64,000 nucleotides of DNA from assembly GCA_902363255.1 (NCBI GenBank), contig CABIZO010000002.1, positions 186,001 to 250,000 of the forward strand, read 5' to 3'. A program made the position numbers and the translations under genes. Source of the DNA: Peptostreptococcaceae bacterium (GTDB taxonomy: Bacteria > Bacillota > Clostridia > Peptostreptococcales > Peptostreptococcaceae). Shown here piece by piece: positions 51,332-61,336 of this stretch (position 1 is its first letter; every line of letters starts with the position of its first letter). Below the pieces are notes generated by a model. It did not search any database. It was not told the DNA's origin and was given only the letters and a program-made list of their open reading frames with translations.

Positions 51332-52342
51332 ATGAGTAAACAAAAAAAGAAAAAAATAGCTTTTATACTTATGATAGTGGGAATTGTCTTACTTGTAGGT
51401 GGTATAGCAGTATCTATATCATTAGGAGCTAAAAGTATAGATTTACAAACAATAATAAGTAGTATTTTATCAGACGGGAACGATATAAATTCAAAAATAA
51501 TTAGAGATGTTAGAATACCAAGAGCACTTGCTGCTGCATTAGTGGGAGGCTTTTTAGCCGTATCGGGAGCCATAATGCAAGGTATAACAAGAAATCCTAT
51601 AGCTGAGCCATCAGTAATGGGTATTACTCAAGGAGCTACTTTCATGATAGCAGTAGCTTTAGTTTTACAAAGGATTTATCCTAATTTAGTACTTGGAAGC
51701 TTTGCAAAGATGATATTTGCTTTCTTAGGAGCAAGTATAAGTGGACTTTTAGTTTATTTTATAAGTTCTAGAAGTATTAGAAAAGTTGATCCAGTAAAAT
51801 TAGCACTAGCAGGAACGGCAATGGGTACTTTACTTATTTCACTGGCTATGGGAATTTCTATGTACTTTAATTTATCTCAAGAATTAAGTTTCTGGATAGC
51901 TGGAGGTCTTACATCAGCTAAATGGCAAGGAGTTAATCTACTTCTAATAGTAGGAGGAATAGGATTAATGGGAGCTATGATAATGGCACCAAAGATTACG
52001 ATATTAAGCTTAGGAGAAGAGGTTGCCATAGGTTTAGGGCAGAGAACCAACTTAGTAAGATTTATATCTTTAATAATAGTAATAGCACTTACTGGAGCAT
52101 CAGTTTCAGTAGCAGGGAACATAGTATTTGTAGGGCTAATAGTTCCTCAAATAATCAGAGGAATTATAGGAGCAGACTATAAATATATAATTCCATTGTC
52201 AATGTTATTTGGGTCGGTACTGTTAGTATATAGTGATATATTAGCAAGAATGATTAACCCTCCTTATGAGACACCAATTGGATCTTTAACAGCACTGCTT
52301 GGAGTCCCAATATTTATTTACCTTGTGAGAAAGGAAGGTTAA
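51332..52342 (+). CDS. FecCD-family iron permease, first subunit
   Basis: A 336-residue polytopic membrane protein of the FecCD/BtuC fold with about 10 helices. VRIPRALAAALVGG near 60 and GNIVFVGLIVPQIIR near 264 (the ATPase-contact region) are characteristic. It pairs with the second permease to form the channel for ferric siderophore. AGGAGG precedes ATG 51332; a TTG at 51326 overlaps too closely. Its codons match the rest of the operon. Confidence 0.92.
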   Translation: MSKQKKKKIAFILMIVGIVLLVGGIAVSISLGAKSIDLQTIISSILSDGNDINSKIIRDVRIPRALAAALVGGFLAVSGAIMQGITRNPIAEPSVMGITQGATFMIAVALVLQRIYPNLVLGSFAKMIFAFLGASISGLLVYFISSRSIRKVDPVKLALAGTAMGTLLISLAMGISMYFNLSQELSFWIAGGLTSAKWQGVNLLLIVGGIGLMGAMIMAPKITILSLGEEVAIGLGQRTNLVRFISLIIVIALTGASVSVAGNIVFVGLIVPQIIRGIIGADYKYIIPLSMLFGSVLLVYSDILARMINPPYETPIGSLTALLGVPIFIYLVRKEG

Positions 52343-52348
52343 TAAGTT

Positions 52349-53356
52349 ATGAAAAAGAATAAGAAATATTTATTAGTTACAGGAATATTATTAAGTTTAA
52401 TTGTAATAACTTTTTTAGTTAGTTTAAATATGGGTTCTTTATCAATAGAGCCTCTTGATGTTATAAAAACATTTATAGGACAAGGTACTAAAGCTCACGA
52501 GATTGCTATTTTTAAATTAAGACTACCTAGAATTGTAATTGCCATATTAGTAGGAACGGCTTTAGCTACGGCGGGTACAATTTTACAAGGTGTTACTAAA
52601 AATGATTTAGCAGATTCAGGAATACTTGGTATAAACTCAGGTTCGGCATTATTTGTAGTAATGTATATTTACTTCATGAATGGAAATGTATATGATGGTG
52701 TAAGTAATTTAACGATATTCACAATGCCAATAGTGGCTTTAACAGGAGCGTTGTTTGCAGCATTTTTAATTTATATACTTGCGTGGAATAAGGGGATAAA
52801 CCCTTCAAGATTACTATTAATAGGTATAGGAATAAATATAGCATTTTCTTCTTTACTTACAATTTTCCAACTTAAGTTTACTACTCAAGAGTTCAATAGA
52901 GTAATGGCTTGGACTTCGGGAAGTATCTGGGGTTCTAATTGGAAATATGTGATGGCTATTTTACCATTTATATTAATATTAATGGTTCTTACTGTTTATA
53001 AATCTAGATACTTAGATGCGCTAAACTTAGGTGATGAAGTAGCTACAGGACTTGGAATAGAAGTAGAAAAAGAAAGAGTAAGATTAATAATTTACGCAGT
53101 TGTATTATCAGGGGTAGCAACATCTGTAGCAGGAAGTATAGGATTCTTAGGCCTTGTTGCTCCTCATATAGGAAGAAAGTTAGTAGGACCGAAACATAGT
53201 AAATTAATTCCTACAGCAGCACTAATAGGTACTTTAATTTTATTAGTGGGAGATACAATATCAAGAAATATTATAGCACCTATGGAGATTCCAGTAGGAA
53301 TAGTTGTAGCAATAATAGGTGTACCATACTTTATTTATTTAATGTTAGCAGAATAG
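52349..53356 (+). CDS. FecCD-family iron permease, second subunit
   Basis: A 335-residue FecCD-type membrane subunit (LRLPRIVIAILVGTALA near 60; GSIGFLGLVAPHIGR near 258, the coupling helix region). It starts 6 bp after the first permease gene, with AAGGAAGG at the end of that gene. About 25-30 percent identical-looking to its partner, as usual for heterodimeric permeases of this class. Confidence 0.92.
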   Translation: MKKNKKYLLVTGILLSLIVITFLVSLNMGSLSIEPLDVIKTFIGQGTKAHEIAIFKLRLPRIVIAILVGTALATAGTILQGVTKNDLADSGILGINSGSALFVVMYIYFMNGNVYDGVSNLTIFTMPIVALTGALFAAFLIYILAWNKGINPSRLLLIGIGINIAFSSLLTIFQLKFTTQEFNRVMAWTSGSIWGSNWKYVMAILPFILILMVLTVYKSRYLDALNLGDEVATGLGIEVEKERVRLIIYAVVLSGVATSVAGSIGFLGLVAPHIGRKLVGPKHSKLIPTAALIGTLILLVGDTISRNIIAPMEIPVGIVVAIIGVPYFIYLMLAE

Positions 53357-53371
53357 AAAGAGGTAAAAATT

Positions 53372-54157
53372 ATGACAGCTATAAGTACTAAAAATTTAAA
53401 TATATCTTATGGAAATTTAGATATAGTAAAAGATTTAAATTTAGAAATACCTAAAGGGAAAATAACTACTATAATAGGTGCAAATGGTTGTGGTAAATCT
53501 ACAATTTTAAAAACTATTGCAAGAATATTAACACCTAAAAGTGGTGATATATTTATAAATGAAAAAAATATAAAAGAACAATCTTCAAAAGATTTAGCTA
53601 AAACTATGGCAGTACTGCCTCAAAGTCCACAAGCGCCAAAAGGACTTACTGTGGAAGAACTAATAGCTTACGGAAGATTCCCACATCAAAAAGGTTTTGG
53701 AAGATTAAAAGAAGAAGATGAAGATATAGTAACTTGGGCATTAGAAGTTACAGGAATAAAAGAGTTTAGAGATAGACCAATAGAAGCTTTATCTGGAGGT
53801 CAAAGACAAAGAGCTTGGATAGCCATGGCTCTAGCTCAACAAACAGATATACTAGTTCTTGATGAGCCTACTACTTATCTAGACTTAGCTCATCAACTAG
53901 AAGTATTAAATTTATTACAAGAATTAAATGAAAAACACAATACAACAATTGTTATGGTTATACATGAATTAAATAATGCAGCAAGATTTGCTCATCATAT
54001 GATAGGAATTAAAAAAGGAAAAATAGCTTGTGAGGGAAGTGCTCAAGAAGTTATGACTAAGGAAAATCTTAAAGAGCTATTCAATATTGATGCAGAAATT
54101 ATGGAAGATCCTAGATCAAAAAAACCTGTTTGTATAACTTATGATATGGTGGGATAG
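53372..54157 (+). CDS. Iron-siderophore ABC transporter ATPase
   Basis: A 261-residue cytosolic ATPase of the FepC/FhuC type, with Walker A GANGCGKST (36-44), signature LSGGQRQRAW near 138, Walker B ILVLDEPTTYLDLAH near 158 and the switch His in MVIHELN. It powers the two permeases encoded just upstream. AAAGAGGT precedes the ATG. It ends 8 bp before the MATE gene, which suggests cotranscription with it. Confidence 0.94.
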   Translation: MTAISTKNLNISYGNLDIVKDLNLEIPKGKITTIIGANGCGKSTILKTIARILTPKSGDIFINEKNIKEQSSKDLAKTMAVLPQSPQAPKGLTVEELIAYGRFPHQKGFGRLKEEDEDIVTWALEVTGIKEFRDRPIEALSGGQRQRAWIAMALAQQTDILVLDEPTTYLDLAHQLEVLNLLQELNEKHNTTIVMVIHELNNAARFAHHMIGIKKGKIACEGSAQEVMTKENLKELFNIDAEIMEDPRSKKPVCITYDMVG

Positions 54158-54165
54158 GAGAACAA

Positions 54166-55509
54166 ATGGAAAATCAAGAAGCATTAAAAAATGAAAGTAT
54201 AAGTAAACTATTGGTAAAGTATTCAGTACCTGCAATACTTGCCATGATGGTTACTTCATTATATAACACAGTAGATAGAGCGTTTATAGGTTCTATGGAA
54301 AATGTGGGGGCTTTAGCCATATCAGGACTTGGGATTACAATGCCACTGTTTACAATACTTGGAGCATTTTGTGTTGCTATAGCAGTAGGTGGAAGTACCA
54401 ATGTATCTATTAAATTAGGTGAAGGAAATAAAAAAGAAGCAGAGAGAGTTATAGGAAGTACAGTAGCTTTAGAGCTTGCTGTAGGTATTATAATGGTTTT
54501 AATAGGAATTTTCTTTTTAGATAAAATTCTTTATGCATTTGGAGCAAGTAATGATACTATTAAATATGCTAAAGATTATATGAGTATAATATTTGCTGGA
54601 GCATGGTTCAACCTACCTGGATTTGCTCTTAATAGTTGTATAAGAGGAGAAGGGAATCCAAAGTTAGCAGCCAGAATGATGATCACTTCTTGCATACTTA
54701 ATCTAATATTAGATCCAATACTTATATTTGGACTGAATATGGGTATAAAAGGAGCAGCTATAGGTACGGTGATTAGTCAGTTGTTCATATGTACGTGGTC
54801 GACTTATTACTTTACTTTAGGTAAATCAAATTTAAAATTAAAATTAAAAAATATAAGATTAGATAATAAATTAATCAAATTAATATTAGTTATAGCGGTT
54901 ACACCATTCTTCATGGAATTGGCTGCAGGTTCTATACATTTAGTTACAAATAAAATATTAAAAATATACGGAGGAGATTTGTCTATAGGTGCAATGACAT
55001 CAGTTACATCAATCTCATTAATGTTTTTAATGCCTATATTTGGACTAAGCCAAGGTATGCAAACAATAATTGCTTATAATCATGGAGCAAAACAACCAGA
55101 GAGAGCTAGGAGAACTTTATTCCTTGGAATTTTATATGGAACAGCATTATTAACTGTAGCATCTGTATTAGTTAGACTATTCCCAGAAGTATTCGTAGGG
55201 ATCTTTACTAAAGATGAAACTTTAATGAAAATGGCTGTAGAAGGAATAAATATAAATCTAATCACATTACCTATTGTAGGAGTGTCAGTACTAGGATCTG
55301 TTTATTTCCAATCAATAGGAGAAGCTAAGAAATCTATGTTCTTAAGTTTACTTAGACAGGTGATTATATTAATACCAGTAATAATTATAGTTCCAAAGAT
55401 ATATGGATTAAAGGGAGTGTGGGCATCTCAGCCAATAGCAGACTTCCTTGCTATGTTTATAGTTGGACTATTTCTATACAAAGAATTTAAAAAAAGAGTC
55501 GTAATATAA
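54166..55509 (+). CDS. MATE-family efflux transporter
   Basis: A 447-residue 12-helix multidrug and toxic compound extruder of the DinF/NorM superfamily (two six-helix halves: SKLLVKYSVPAILAMM near 13, and a second half beginning near LIKLILVIAVTPFF at about 240). It is the last gene of the Fur-regulated siderophore operon. An exporter here could secrete a siderophore or remove a toxic compound taken up by the same importer; this is inference, as no siderophore synthesis gene is visible. GGAGAAC precedes the ATG. Confidence 0.88.
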   Translation: MENQEALKNESISKLLVKYSVPAILAMMVTSLYNTVDRAFIGSMENVGALAISGLGITMPLFTILGAFCVAIAVGGSTNVSIKLGEGNKKEAERVIGSTVALELAVGIIMVLIGIFFLDKILYAFGASNDTIKYAKDYMSIIFAGAWFNLPGFALNSCIRGEGNPKLAARMMITSCILNLILDPILIFGLNMGIKGAAIGTVISQLFICTWSTYYFTLGKSNLKLKLKNIRLDNKLIKLILVIAVTPFFMELAAGSIHLVTNKILKIYGGDLSIGAMTSVTSISLMFLMPIFGLSQGMQTIIAYNHGAKQPERARRTLFLGILYGTALLTVASVLVRLFPEVFVGIFTKDETLMKMAVEGININLITLPIVGVSVLGSVYFQSIGEAKKSMFLSLLRQVIILIPVIIIVPKIYGLKGVWASQPIADFLAMFIVGLFLYKEFKKRVVI

Positions 55510-55525
55510 ATTACGACTCTTTTTG
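55491..55525. terminator. Bidirectional terminator after the MATE gene
   Basis: A perfect 15-bp stem (55491-55505 with 55510-55524) overlaps the last codons of the MATE gene. It separates it from the convergent alr gene. Confidence 0.9.
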
Positions 55526-55560
55526 TTTGAACGGATTGTTTATATATAAAAAATAGATAA

Positions 55561-56712
55561 TTAATCTAAAAGTAAATTTACTGAGTATTTATTATCTTTT
55601 GTTAAATAAACTCTATTTACCCTTTTAGTTATACAACATAATATTTCATGATCTATAGTTCCCATTTTGCTTGAGATATCACCTATTCTTATTCCATCGA
55701 TATCCCCTATTAATACAACTTCATCCTCCATTTTTACATCTAAATCATCTGGAATTTCAGCCATAGTTTGGTCCATACATATTCTTCCTACTATGTTTAC
55801 AAGTTGTCCATTTATATATGCTTGAGGATTTTTTTGTGTTCTAGGGAATCCATCAGCATATCCAATAGGGAAGGTAGCTATTTTGACATCTTTTTGAGCT
55901 GTATATTGTCCAGCATAGCTTACGCTAGTTCCTTTAGAAATTGTTTTTATATTACTAACCTTAGTTTTTAATTCTAAAGCTGTTTTTAAACTTATTTCTC
56001 TACTTACATCTTGTGATGGATAAGGTCCGTATAGAGATATACCTAATCTAACCATATTGTAGTCGCAGTCTCTTAAGTCTAAGATTGCAGCACTATTTGA
56101 AACGTGTTTTAGTGGAATATTTAAATTAGCTTTGTTTAACTCATCTACTACTAATTTGAATTTATTAATTTGTTCATAAGTAGGAGTTTTATCTTTCTCA
56201 TCTGATTTTGCAAAGTGAGTATATATACCTTCTATTATTAAGTTTTCTAATTCAAATATTTTTTTTATATCTTCTATAGAATTTTCATTAACTAAAAACC
56301 CTATTCTACTCATGCCAGTATCAATTTTTAGATGAATATAGGCTTTCTTGTTTGAAGTTTTAGCTAACTCACTTATTTGTTTAGCCATTTCTAAAGAATA
56401 AACAGTTATTCTTATATCATTATCTATAGCGTATTGAATTCTAGGTGTATCTATGTATCCCATACATAAAATAGTAGATTTTATACCAGCTTTTACAAGT
56501 TCTAAACCTTCTTCTAATCTTGCGACTGAAAAGAAATCCACTCCATTTTTTTCTAAAAACTTGCTTACCTCAACAGCACCATGACCATAAGCATCAGCCT
56601 TAACTACGCAACAAAGTTTAGTGTTTTTATTCAATGCTTTTTTTACACTATCAACGTTGTGTTTTATATTTTCTAAGTTTATTTCAACCCATGCACTTGA
56701 ATTTATACTCAT
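55561..56712 (-). CDS. alr: Alanine racemase
   Basis: A 383-residue PLP enzyme that interconverts L- and D-alanine for peptidoglycan. The PLP Lys is K38 in VVKADAYGHGA and the C-terminal catalytic Tyr is within VSYAGQYTA. The phosphate-binding NSAAILDL and the RLGISLYGPYP block are present. The start at 56712 follows GGAGG; a closer upstream ATG contains that site and is rejected. It is alone on the minus strand. With the Asp racemase at 28.9 kb it supplies D-amino acids for the cell wall. Confidence 0.95.
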   Translation of the reverse strand: MSINSSAWVEINLENIKHNVDSVKKALNKNTKLCCVVKADAYGHGAVEVSKFLEKNGVDFFSVARLEEGLELVKAGIKSTILCMGYIDTPRIQYAIDNDIRITVYSLEMAKQISELAKTSNKKAYIHLKIDTGMSRIGFLVNENSIEDIKKIFELENLIIEGIYTHFAKSDEKDKTPTYEQINKFKLVVDELNKANLNIPLKHVSNSAAILDLRDCDYNMVRLGISLYGPYPSQDVSREISLKTALELKTKVSNIKTISKGTSVSYAGQYTAQKDVKIATFPIGYADGFPRTQKNPQAYINGQLVNIVGRICMDQTMAEIPDDLDVKMEDEVVLIGDIDGIRIGDISSKMGTIDHEILCCITKRVNRVYLTKDNKYSVNLLLD

Positions 56713-56987
56713 AATACTAACCTCCATTTTTCATATATTGTTTAAAATTTAAAAATGTCTTAATAAATTTTGTTTGAATGTATAATTGAGTAAATATAAT
56801 TTAAATAATTCAAAATAAATTAAATGATATTTAAAGAGATGAGTTAATACTATCATTTTTTGAATTTCAAGTCAATATAATTTAATTATTTGATGAAAAA
56901 GTAAATAAAATTTAAGAAATTTGCTTAATATAACTTATATTGGTATAATTGTATATTGATAAAATGAATGAATGAGGTAATTTATAA

Positions 56988-57542
56988 ATGAATGAAGTAG
57001 ATATATCTAAAAATATTAGTGAATATAGAAAAAGAAAAGATTTAACAATTAAAGAATTGGCAAATTTAATAGGATCAACTCCTTCTTTGCTTAGTCAAAT
57101 AGAAAAGGGGAGTGCGAATCCATCTTTAAATACAATAAAACAAATTTCTAAAGCTTTAGATGTACCATTATTTAATTTCTTTATAAATGATGATTCAACT
57201 GAGAATTTAGTAGTTAGAAAAGATAGCCGTAAAAAAATAATGTTTGCAGAAGACGATAGTTTTGCTTATGAACTTTTAACACCTAATTCACAAGGAGATA
57301 TAGAGTTTATACTTATGAAAGTTCCGCCTAAAAAATCTTCTTCAAAAGAATTGTTTAGTCATAAGGGAGAAGAAGTTGCTTATGTTGTGAAAGGTTGTGT
57401 AAATTTACACATAATGAATAATTTAATTGAATTAAACTGTGGTGATAGTGTTAAAATACCTGCATACTCAAAACATAAGTGGGAAAATATAGGTGATGTG
57501 GAATGTGAAGTTGTATTTGCTGTTACACCACCATCTTTCTAA
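56988..57542 (+). CDS. XRE-family regulator with cupin sensor domain
   Basis: A 184-residue regulator: an N-terminal helix-turn-helix (about 8-62; DLTIKELANLIGSTPSLLSQ contains the HTH) and a C-terminal cupin (about 105-180; HKGEEVAYVVKGCV, then SVKIPAYSKHKW). The cupin usually binds a small effector. Such regulators often control neighbouring transport or amino-acid genes. It is divergent from alr, with 275 bp between them, and upstream of a DeoR regulator with 63 bp between, so its target is uncertain. Confidence 0.85.
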   Translation: MNEVDISKNISEYRKRKDLTIKELANLIGSTPSLLSQIEKGSANPSLNTIKQISKALDVPLFNFFINDDSTENLVVRKDSRKKIMFAEDDSFAYELLTPNSQGDIEFILMKVPPKKSSSKELFSHKGEEVAYVVKGCVNLHIMNNLIELNCGDSVKIPAYSKHKWENIGDVECEVVFAVTPPSF

Positions 57543-57605
57543 GAATTTTATTTTAAGATAAATTAATAATATGAAGTCAAATATAGTAAAAAATAGGAGA
57601 TAGAA

Positions 57606-58370
57606 ATGTTAGCTCAAGAGAGATATGAATTTATAATAGAAACTTTGAATAGGGACTCAGTAGTTAAAGTTTCAAAATTAATAAAAGAATTAAATGTATC
57701 TATAGAGACTATAAGAAGAGACTTAGAACATTTAGAAAAAGAAGGGATATTAGAGAGAGTTTATGGAGGTGCTATTCCTAAAAAGGTTTCAGTAGATAAG
57801 CTTAGTTTCCAAAAAAGAGAAGAAGAGTTTAAACAAGAAAAAATAGAAATAGCAAATACTGCTATAAGATATATAAATGAAGATGAATCTATAGCCTTAA
57901 ATGATAGTACTACAAATGTTGAAATAGCTAAGTTGATAAAAAAAAGATTTAATAAATTAACGGTTATAACAAATTCATTAGCAATTACAACAGAATTAGC
58001 AAATAGCCAAGGAATAAAAGTGATTTTAGCAGGTGGATTATTAAACAGTAAAGAGTGTGCATTTTATGGAGAATTTGCAAAAGAAATTTTGAGAAATTTT
58101 ATAGTTGATAAAGCTTTTATTGGTGTTGGAGGAGTTTCTTTAAGTAGGGGAATAACAGACCATGATTTTCATACTGTAGAAATACAAAGATTATTAATGG
58201 AAATATCAAAAGAAGCAATTATACTAGCGGATAGTAGTAAAATAGAGCATGTATCGTTAACTAAAATTTCAGAAATAGAAAATGTTAGTTTCATAATAAC
58301 TGATAGCAATGTTGATAAAAATATTATTGAAAAATATTTGAAAAGTGGTATAGAAATAATAAAAAAATAA
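57606..58370 (+). CDS. DeoR-family transcriptional repressor
   Basis: A 254-residue repressor with an N-terminal winged HTH (VSKLIKELNVSIETIRRDLEHLEKEGILERVYGGA region at about 22-57) and a C-terminal sugar-phosphate isomerase-like sensor domain (NDSTTNVEIAKLI, GGLLN, FIGVGG). DeoR members respond to sugar phosphates. The downstream genes encode two MFS transporters and a phosphatase, and three TACACAAAA motifs lie between, so it probably represses that set. GGAGATAGAA precedes the ATG. Confidence 0.88.
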   Translation: MLAQERYEFIIETLNRDSVVKVSKLIKELNVSIETIRRDLEHLEKEGILERVYGGAIPKKVSVDKLSFQKREEEFKQEKIEIANTAIRYINEDESIALNDSTTNVEIAKLIKKRFNKLTVITNSLAITTELANSQGIKVILAGGLLNSKECAFYGEFAKEILRNFIVDKAFIGVGGVSLSRGITDHDFHTVEIQRLLMEISKEAIILADSSKIEHVSLTKISEIENVSFIITDSNVDKNIIEKYLKSGIEIIKK

Positions 58371-58374
58371 TATG

Positions 58375-58430
58375 AAATACACAAAAAAGCAACTTAATAG
58401 TATTTAAGTTGCTTTTTTGTGTATTTTTTT
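58375..58430 (+). terminator. Long terminator after the DeoR gene
   Basis: A perfect 23-bp stem (58375-58397 with 58404-58426) then T residues. The stem contains the TACACAAAA motif that recurs downstream. Confidence 0.88.
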
Positions 58431-58449
58431 ACTAGACATTACTTATAAA

Positions 58450-58488
58450 TACACAAAAATTCGAAAAAATACTTGAAAGTACACAAAA
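58450..58488 (+). promoter_or_regulatory. Probable operators for the DeoR repressor
   Basis: TACACAAAA occurs at 58450-58458 and 58480-58488, 30 bp apart (about three helical turns), upstream of the MFS gene. A third copy lies in the preceding terminator stem. Direct repeats like this are usual for DeoR-type proteins. Confidence 0.5.
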
Positions 58489-58606
58489 CTAAATATATAA
58501 TAAAAAAAGAAAATGATTTCTTACAAAATTATGTTTGTTTTTATACTTATAAATAATAGGTATTTGAAGAGAGATTATTAAAATTAATTATTAAGGAGTT
58601 AGAAAG

Positions 58607-59875
58607 TTGAACAGTAAAAAAGAAAACATCAGAAAATGGATTACATTCTTTATCTTAACATTAGGAGCAGGAACAATATATAAATTATGTTTCTTAAAAG
58701 ATGCATTCTATGGTCCTATGCAAGAATATTTAGGACTTACTCATACACAGCTTGGAAATGCAATGTCTATAAGTGGTGCTGTAACTACTGTAGGATTTAT
58801 ACTTGCAGTATGGTTATCTGATAGGGTATCTAAGAAAATATTATTACCAACAGGTCTTATAGGTTGTGGTCTTTTAGGTTTATGGCTAGCAACATTACCA
58901 AGTTACAATGAAGTATTAATAATTTGGGCATTATTCGCTTTAACAAATGACATGGTATTTTGGCCGGTTTTACTTAAATGTGTTAAATCATTAGGAAGTA
59001 AAGAAGAGCAAGGTAGAATGTTTGGATATTTCGAAGCAAGTAGAGGACTTGTAGATACGATAGTAGCCTTCTCTGCTCTTGGAATATTTGCTTACTTTGG
59101 ATCAGGTAAATTAGGATTTGTAAATTCTATATTATTCTACTCTATAACAGTTATAGTTGTAGGTGTATTAGCATTCTTCTTTATTGAAGATGACAAAAAA
59201 ACAGAGTCAGTTGATGGAAAAGAAACTAAAAAAATTAAGGTTTCTCCAATGGTAGCTTTAAAAACAAAAGAAATATGGTTAGCGGCATTTACTACTTTCT
59301 TTGTTTATGCAGTATTTTGTGGAATCACTTACTTCATACCTTTCTTAGAAAATATATATGCTTTACCAGTTGCTTTAGTTGGAGCATATGGAGTTATAAA
59401 CCAATATGGTTTAAAAATGGTTGGTGGACCAATAGGTGGATATTTAGCAGATAAGAAATTCCATTCACCAGCAAAATACTTAAGAGCAGCATTTTTAGCA
59501 TGTATAGTTGTTTTAACGATAATGGTTATAGCACCACATAGTTCATTAAATGTTTACTTAGGAATGGCGATGACATTAACTTTTGGAGCTATAGTATTCT
59601 CTATGAAAGCTACATATTTTGCTCCAATGGGAGAAATAAATATATCAGAAGATATAACTGGAGCTGCAATGTCTATAGGTAGTTTCATAGGATATGCACC
59701 AGGTATGTTCGCATACTCATTATATGGAAGTGTATTAGATAATAACCCAGGTATATTTGGTTATAGAATGGTATTTTTAATGATGATAGGATTTGCGATA
59801 CTAGGAGTTATAGTTAGTACAATGCTTATAAATGCAATTAAAAAGAATAATAGATTAAAAGAAGAAGTTGCGTAG
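58607..59875 (+). CDS. MFS transporter, first paralogue
   Basis: A 422-residue 12-helix major facilitator (two halves divided by a charged loop near 195-215 with DDKKTESVDGKE). The start codon is TTG with AAGGAG 8 bases before it. Motif A-like WLSDRVSKKILLP is at 68-80, and a repeated GGYLADKKF in the second half. Its closest visible relative is the next transporter gene. It lies downstream of a DeoR regulator and upstream of a phosphatase, so an organophosphate or related substrate is likely, though the substrate class cannot be read from sequence. Confidence 0.85.
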   Translation: MNSKKENIRKWITFFILTLGAGTIYKLCFLKDAFYGPMQEYLGLTHTQLGNAMSISGAVTTVGFILAVWLSDRVSKKILLPTGLIGCGLLGLWLATLPSYNEVLIIWALFALTNDMVFWPVLLKCVKSLGSKEEQGRMFGYFEASRGLVDTIVAFSALGIFAYFGSGKLGFVNSILFYSITVIVVGVLAFFFIEDDKKTESVDGKETKKIKVSPMVALKTKEIWLAAFTTFFVYAVFCGITYFIPFLENIYALPVALVGAYGVINQYGLKMVGGPIGGYLADKKFHSPAKYLRAAFLACIVVLTIMVIAPHSSLNVYLGMAMTLTFGAIVFSMKATYFAPMGEINISEDITGAAMSIGSFIGYAPGMFAYSLYGSVLDNNPGIFGYRMVFLMMIGFAILGVIVSTMLINAIKKNNRLKEEVA

Positions 59876-59881
59876 TAAATT

Positions 59882-59920
59882 AAAAATAGCTTTGGTATAA
59901 GTTTACCGGGGCTATTTTTA
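59882..59920 (+). terminator. Terminator between the MFS paralogues
   Basis: AAAAATAGC (59882-59890) with GCTATTTTT (59911-59919), with an inner GGTA/TACC stem. Confidence 0.7.
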
Positions 59921-60071
59921 AATAAATTCTAAATATAAATTCATTTTATATAAGTCTGCAAAATAATAGTAAAGTGATTGAAAAATATATACATATATAT
60001 ATTTTAAATTATACAAAAGCATAATATAATGGTTTTGAATTTTATTTTAAGCATCGAGAGGAAAAGGATTT

Positions 60072-61319
60072 ATGAAATCTAAAAATAAGATTAATAAAAA
60101 AATTATATTTATAGTTTTAACATTGGCTACAGGAATGATATATAAATTACCTTATATTCAAGATGTATTTTATGTGCCGATACAAAAAAGTTTGAATTTG
60201 ACTCATACTCAGCTTGGAAATATATTATCAATAGCTGGCATATTTAGCACTTTTGGATTTTTAGCATCTATATATTTTATAGATAAAATATCTAAAAGAA
60301 TATTAATACCATGTGCTCTTATTGGTATAGGTATAACAGGTATATATTTATCTACTTTACCAGGTTATTATGCTCTTATATTAATATGGATTTTATTTGC
60401 ATTATTTAGTGATATGCTATATTGGCCTGTAGTAGTAAAAAGTGTAAAAGACTTAGGAAGTGATAATGAACAAGGAAGAATATTTGGCTTCTTTGAAGCT
60501 GGAAGGGGTTTATTTGATACTATAATAGTTTTTATAGGAATCGTTATATTTTCTATCTTTGATTCACTTAAATGCGTTATATTATTTTACTCTGTAGTAT
60601 CTATAATTATAGGTATTATCGCATTTATTGTTTTAGGAAAGGATGAACCTAAAACAATGAATAATGAATCTAAACTAAGTGTTCCTTTAGAAGTTATAAA
60701 ATCAAAAGAAGTATTGCTGATATCAGGGAATATATTCTGTGCTTATGCTATTTACTGTGGAATTACGTATATGATGCCATTTCTACAAAATACGTATGGT
60801 GTTAGTGTTTTACTAATTGGAGTTTTTGGTATGATAAATCAATATGGAATAAAAATGTTGGCTGGTCCAATTGGTGGTTATATAGCAGATAAGAAATTTA
60901 AATCTACATCAAAATACTTTGCATTTTGTTTTATATCTATAATAGTATCTACATTACTAATGATAATTCTATCGGATAAAGAATTTAGTGTAGTAGTAGG
61001 ATTTATATTCGTAGTCATATTCTCTATTTTAGTAAACTCTATGAAAGCATTACTATTTGCACCGATGCAAGAAGTAGGAATAGATAAAGAAATTTCTGGG
61101 GGGGCTATATCTTTAGCAAGTTTTATAGGATATTCACCATTGATATTTTGCTACTCACTATATGGAAGTATTTTAGATAAATTTGATGGGTTATTGGGGT
61201 ATAGAATTTTATTTTCTATAATAATAGGTTTCGGAATAATGGGGCTTTTAATTAATAAAAAGTTAAGGTATTTAATAAGTAAGAATGAAAAATTAAGAAA
61301 TATAAAGAAAGCTAGTTAG
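60072..61319 (+). CDS. MFS transporter, second paralogue
   Basis: A 415-residue MFS protein clearly homologous to the preceding one along its whole length (shared LTHTQLGN, EQGRxFGxFEAxRGL, GGPIGGY/AGPIGGY and the final GYSPLIF/GYAPGMF region). It is somewhat more divergent and has a different linker. Gene duplication followed by specialisation is likely. It has its own AGGAAAAGG and ATG and lies 17 bp before the phosphatase gene, so those two are one operon. Confidence 0.83.
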   Translation: MKSKNKINKKIIFIVLTLATGMIYKLPYIQDVFYVPIQKSLNLTHTQLGNILSIAGIFSTFGFLASIYFIDKISKRILIPCALIGIGITGIYLSTLPGYYALILIWILFALFSDMLYWPVVVKSVKDLGSDNEQGRIFGFFEAGRGLFDTIIVFIGIVIFSIFDSLKCVILFYSVVSIIIGIIAFIVLGKDEPKTMNNESKLSVPLEVIKSKEVLLISGNIFCAYAIYCGITYMMPFLQNTYGVSVLLIGVFGMINQYGIKMLAGPIGGYIADKKFKSTSKYFAFCFISIIVSTLLMIILSDKEFSVVVGFIFVVIFSILVNSMKALLFAPMQEVGIDKEISGGAISLASFIGYSPLIFCYSLYGSILDKFDGLLGYRILFSIIIGFGIMGLLINKKLRYLISKNEKLRNIKKAS

Positions 61320-61336
61320 TAATAAGGAGAATAATA

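Noticed and set aside
51286..51573. Minus-strand frame opposite the first permease
   Set aside because: Shadow of a permease gene with intact family motifs.
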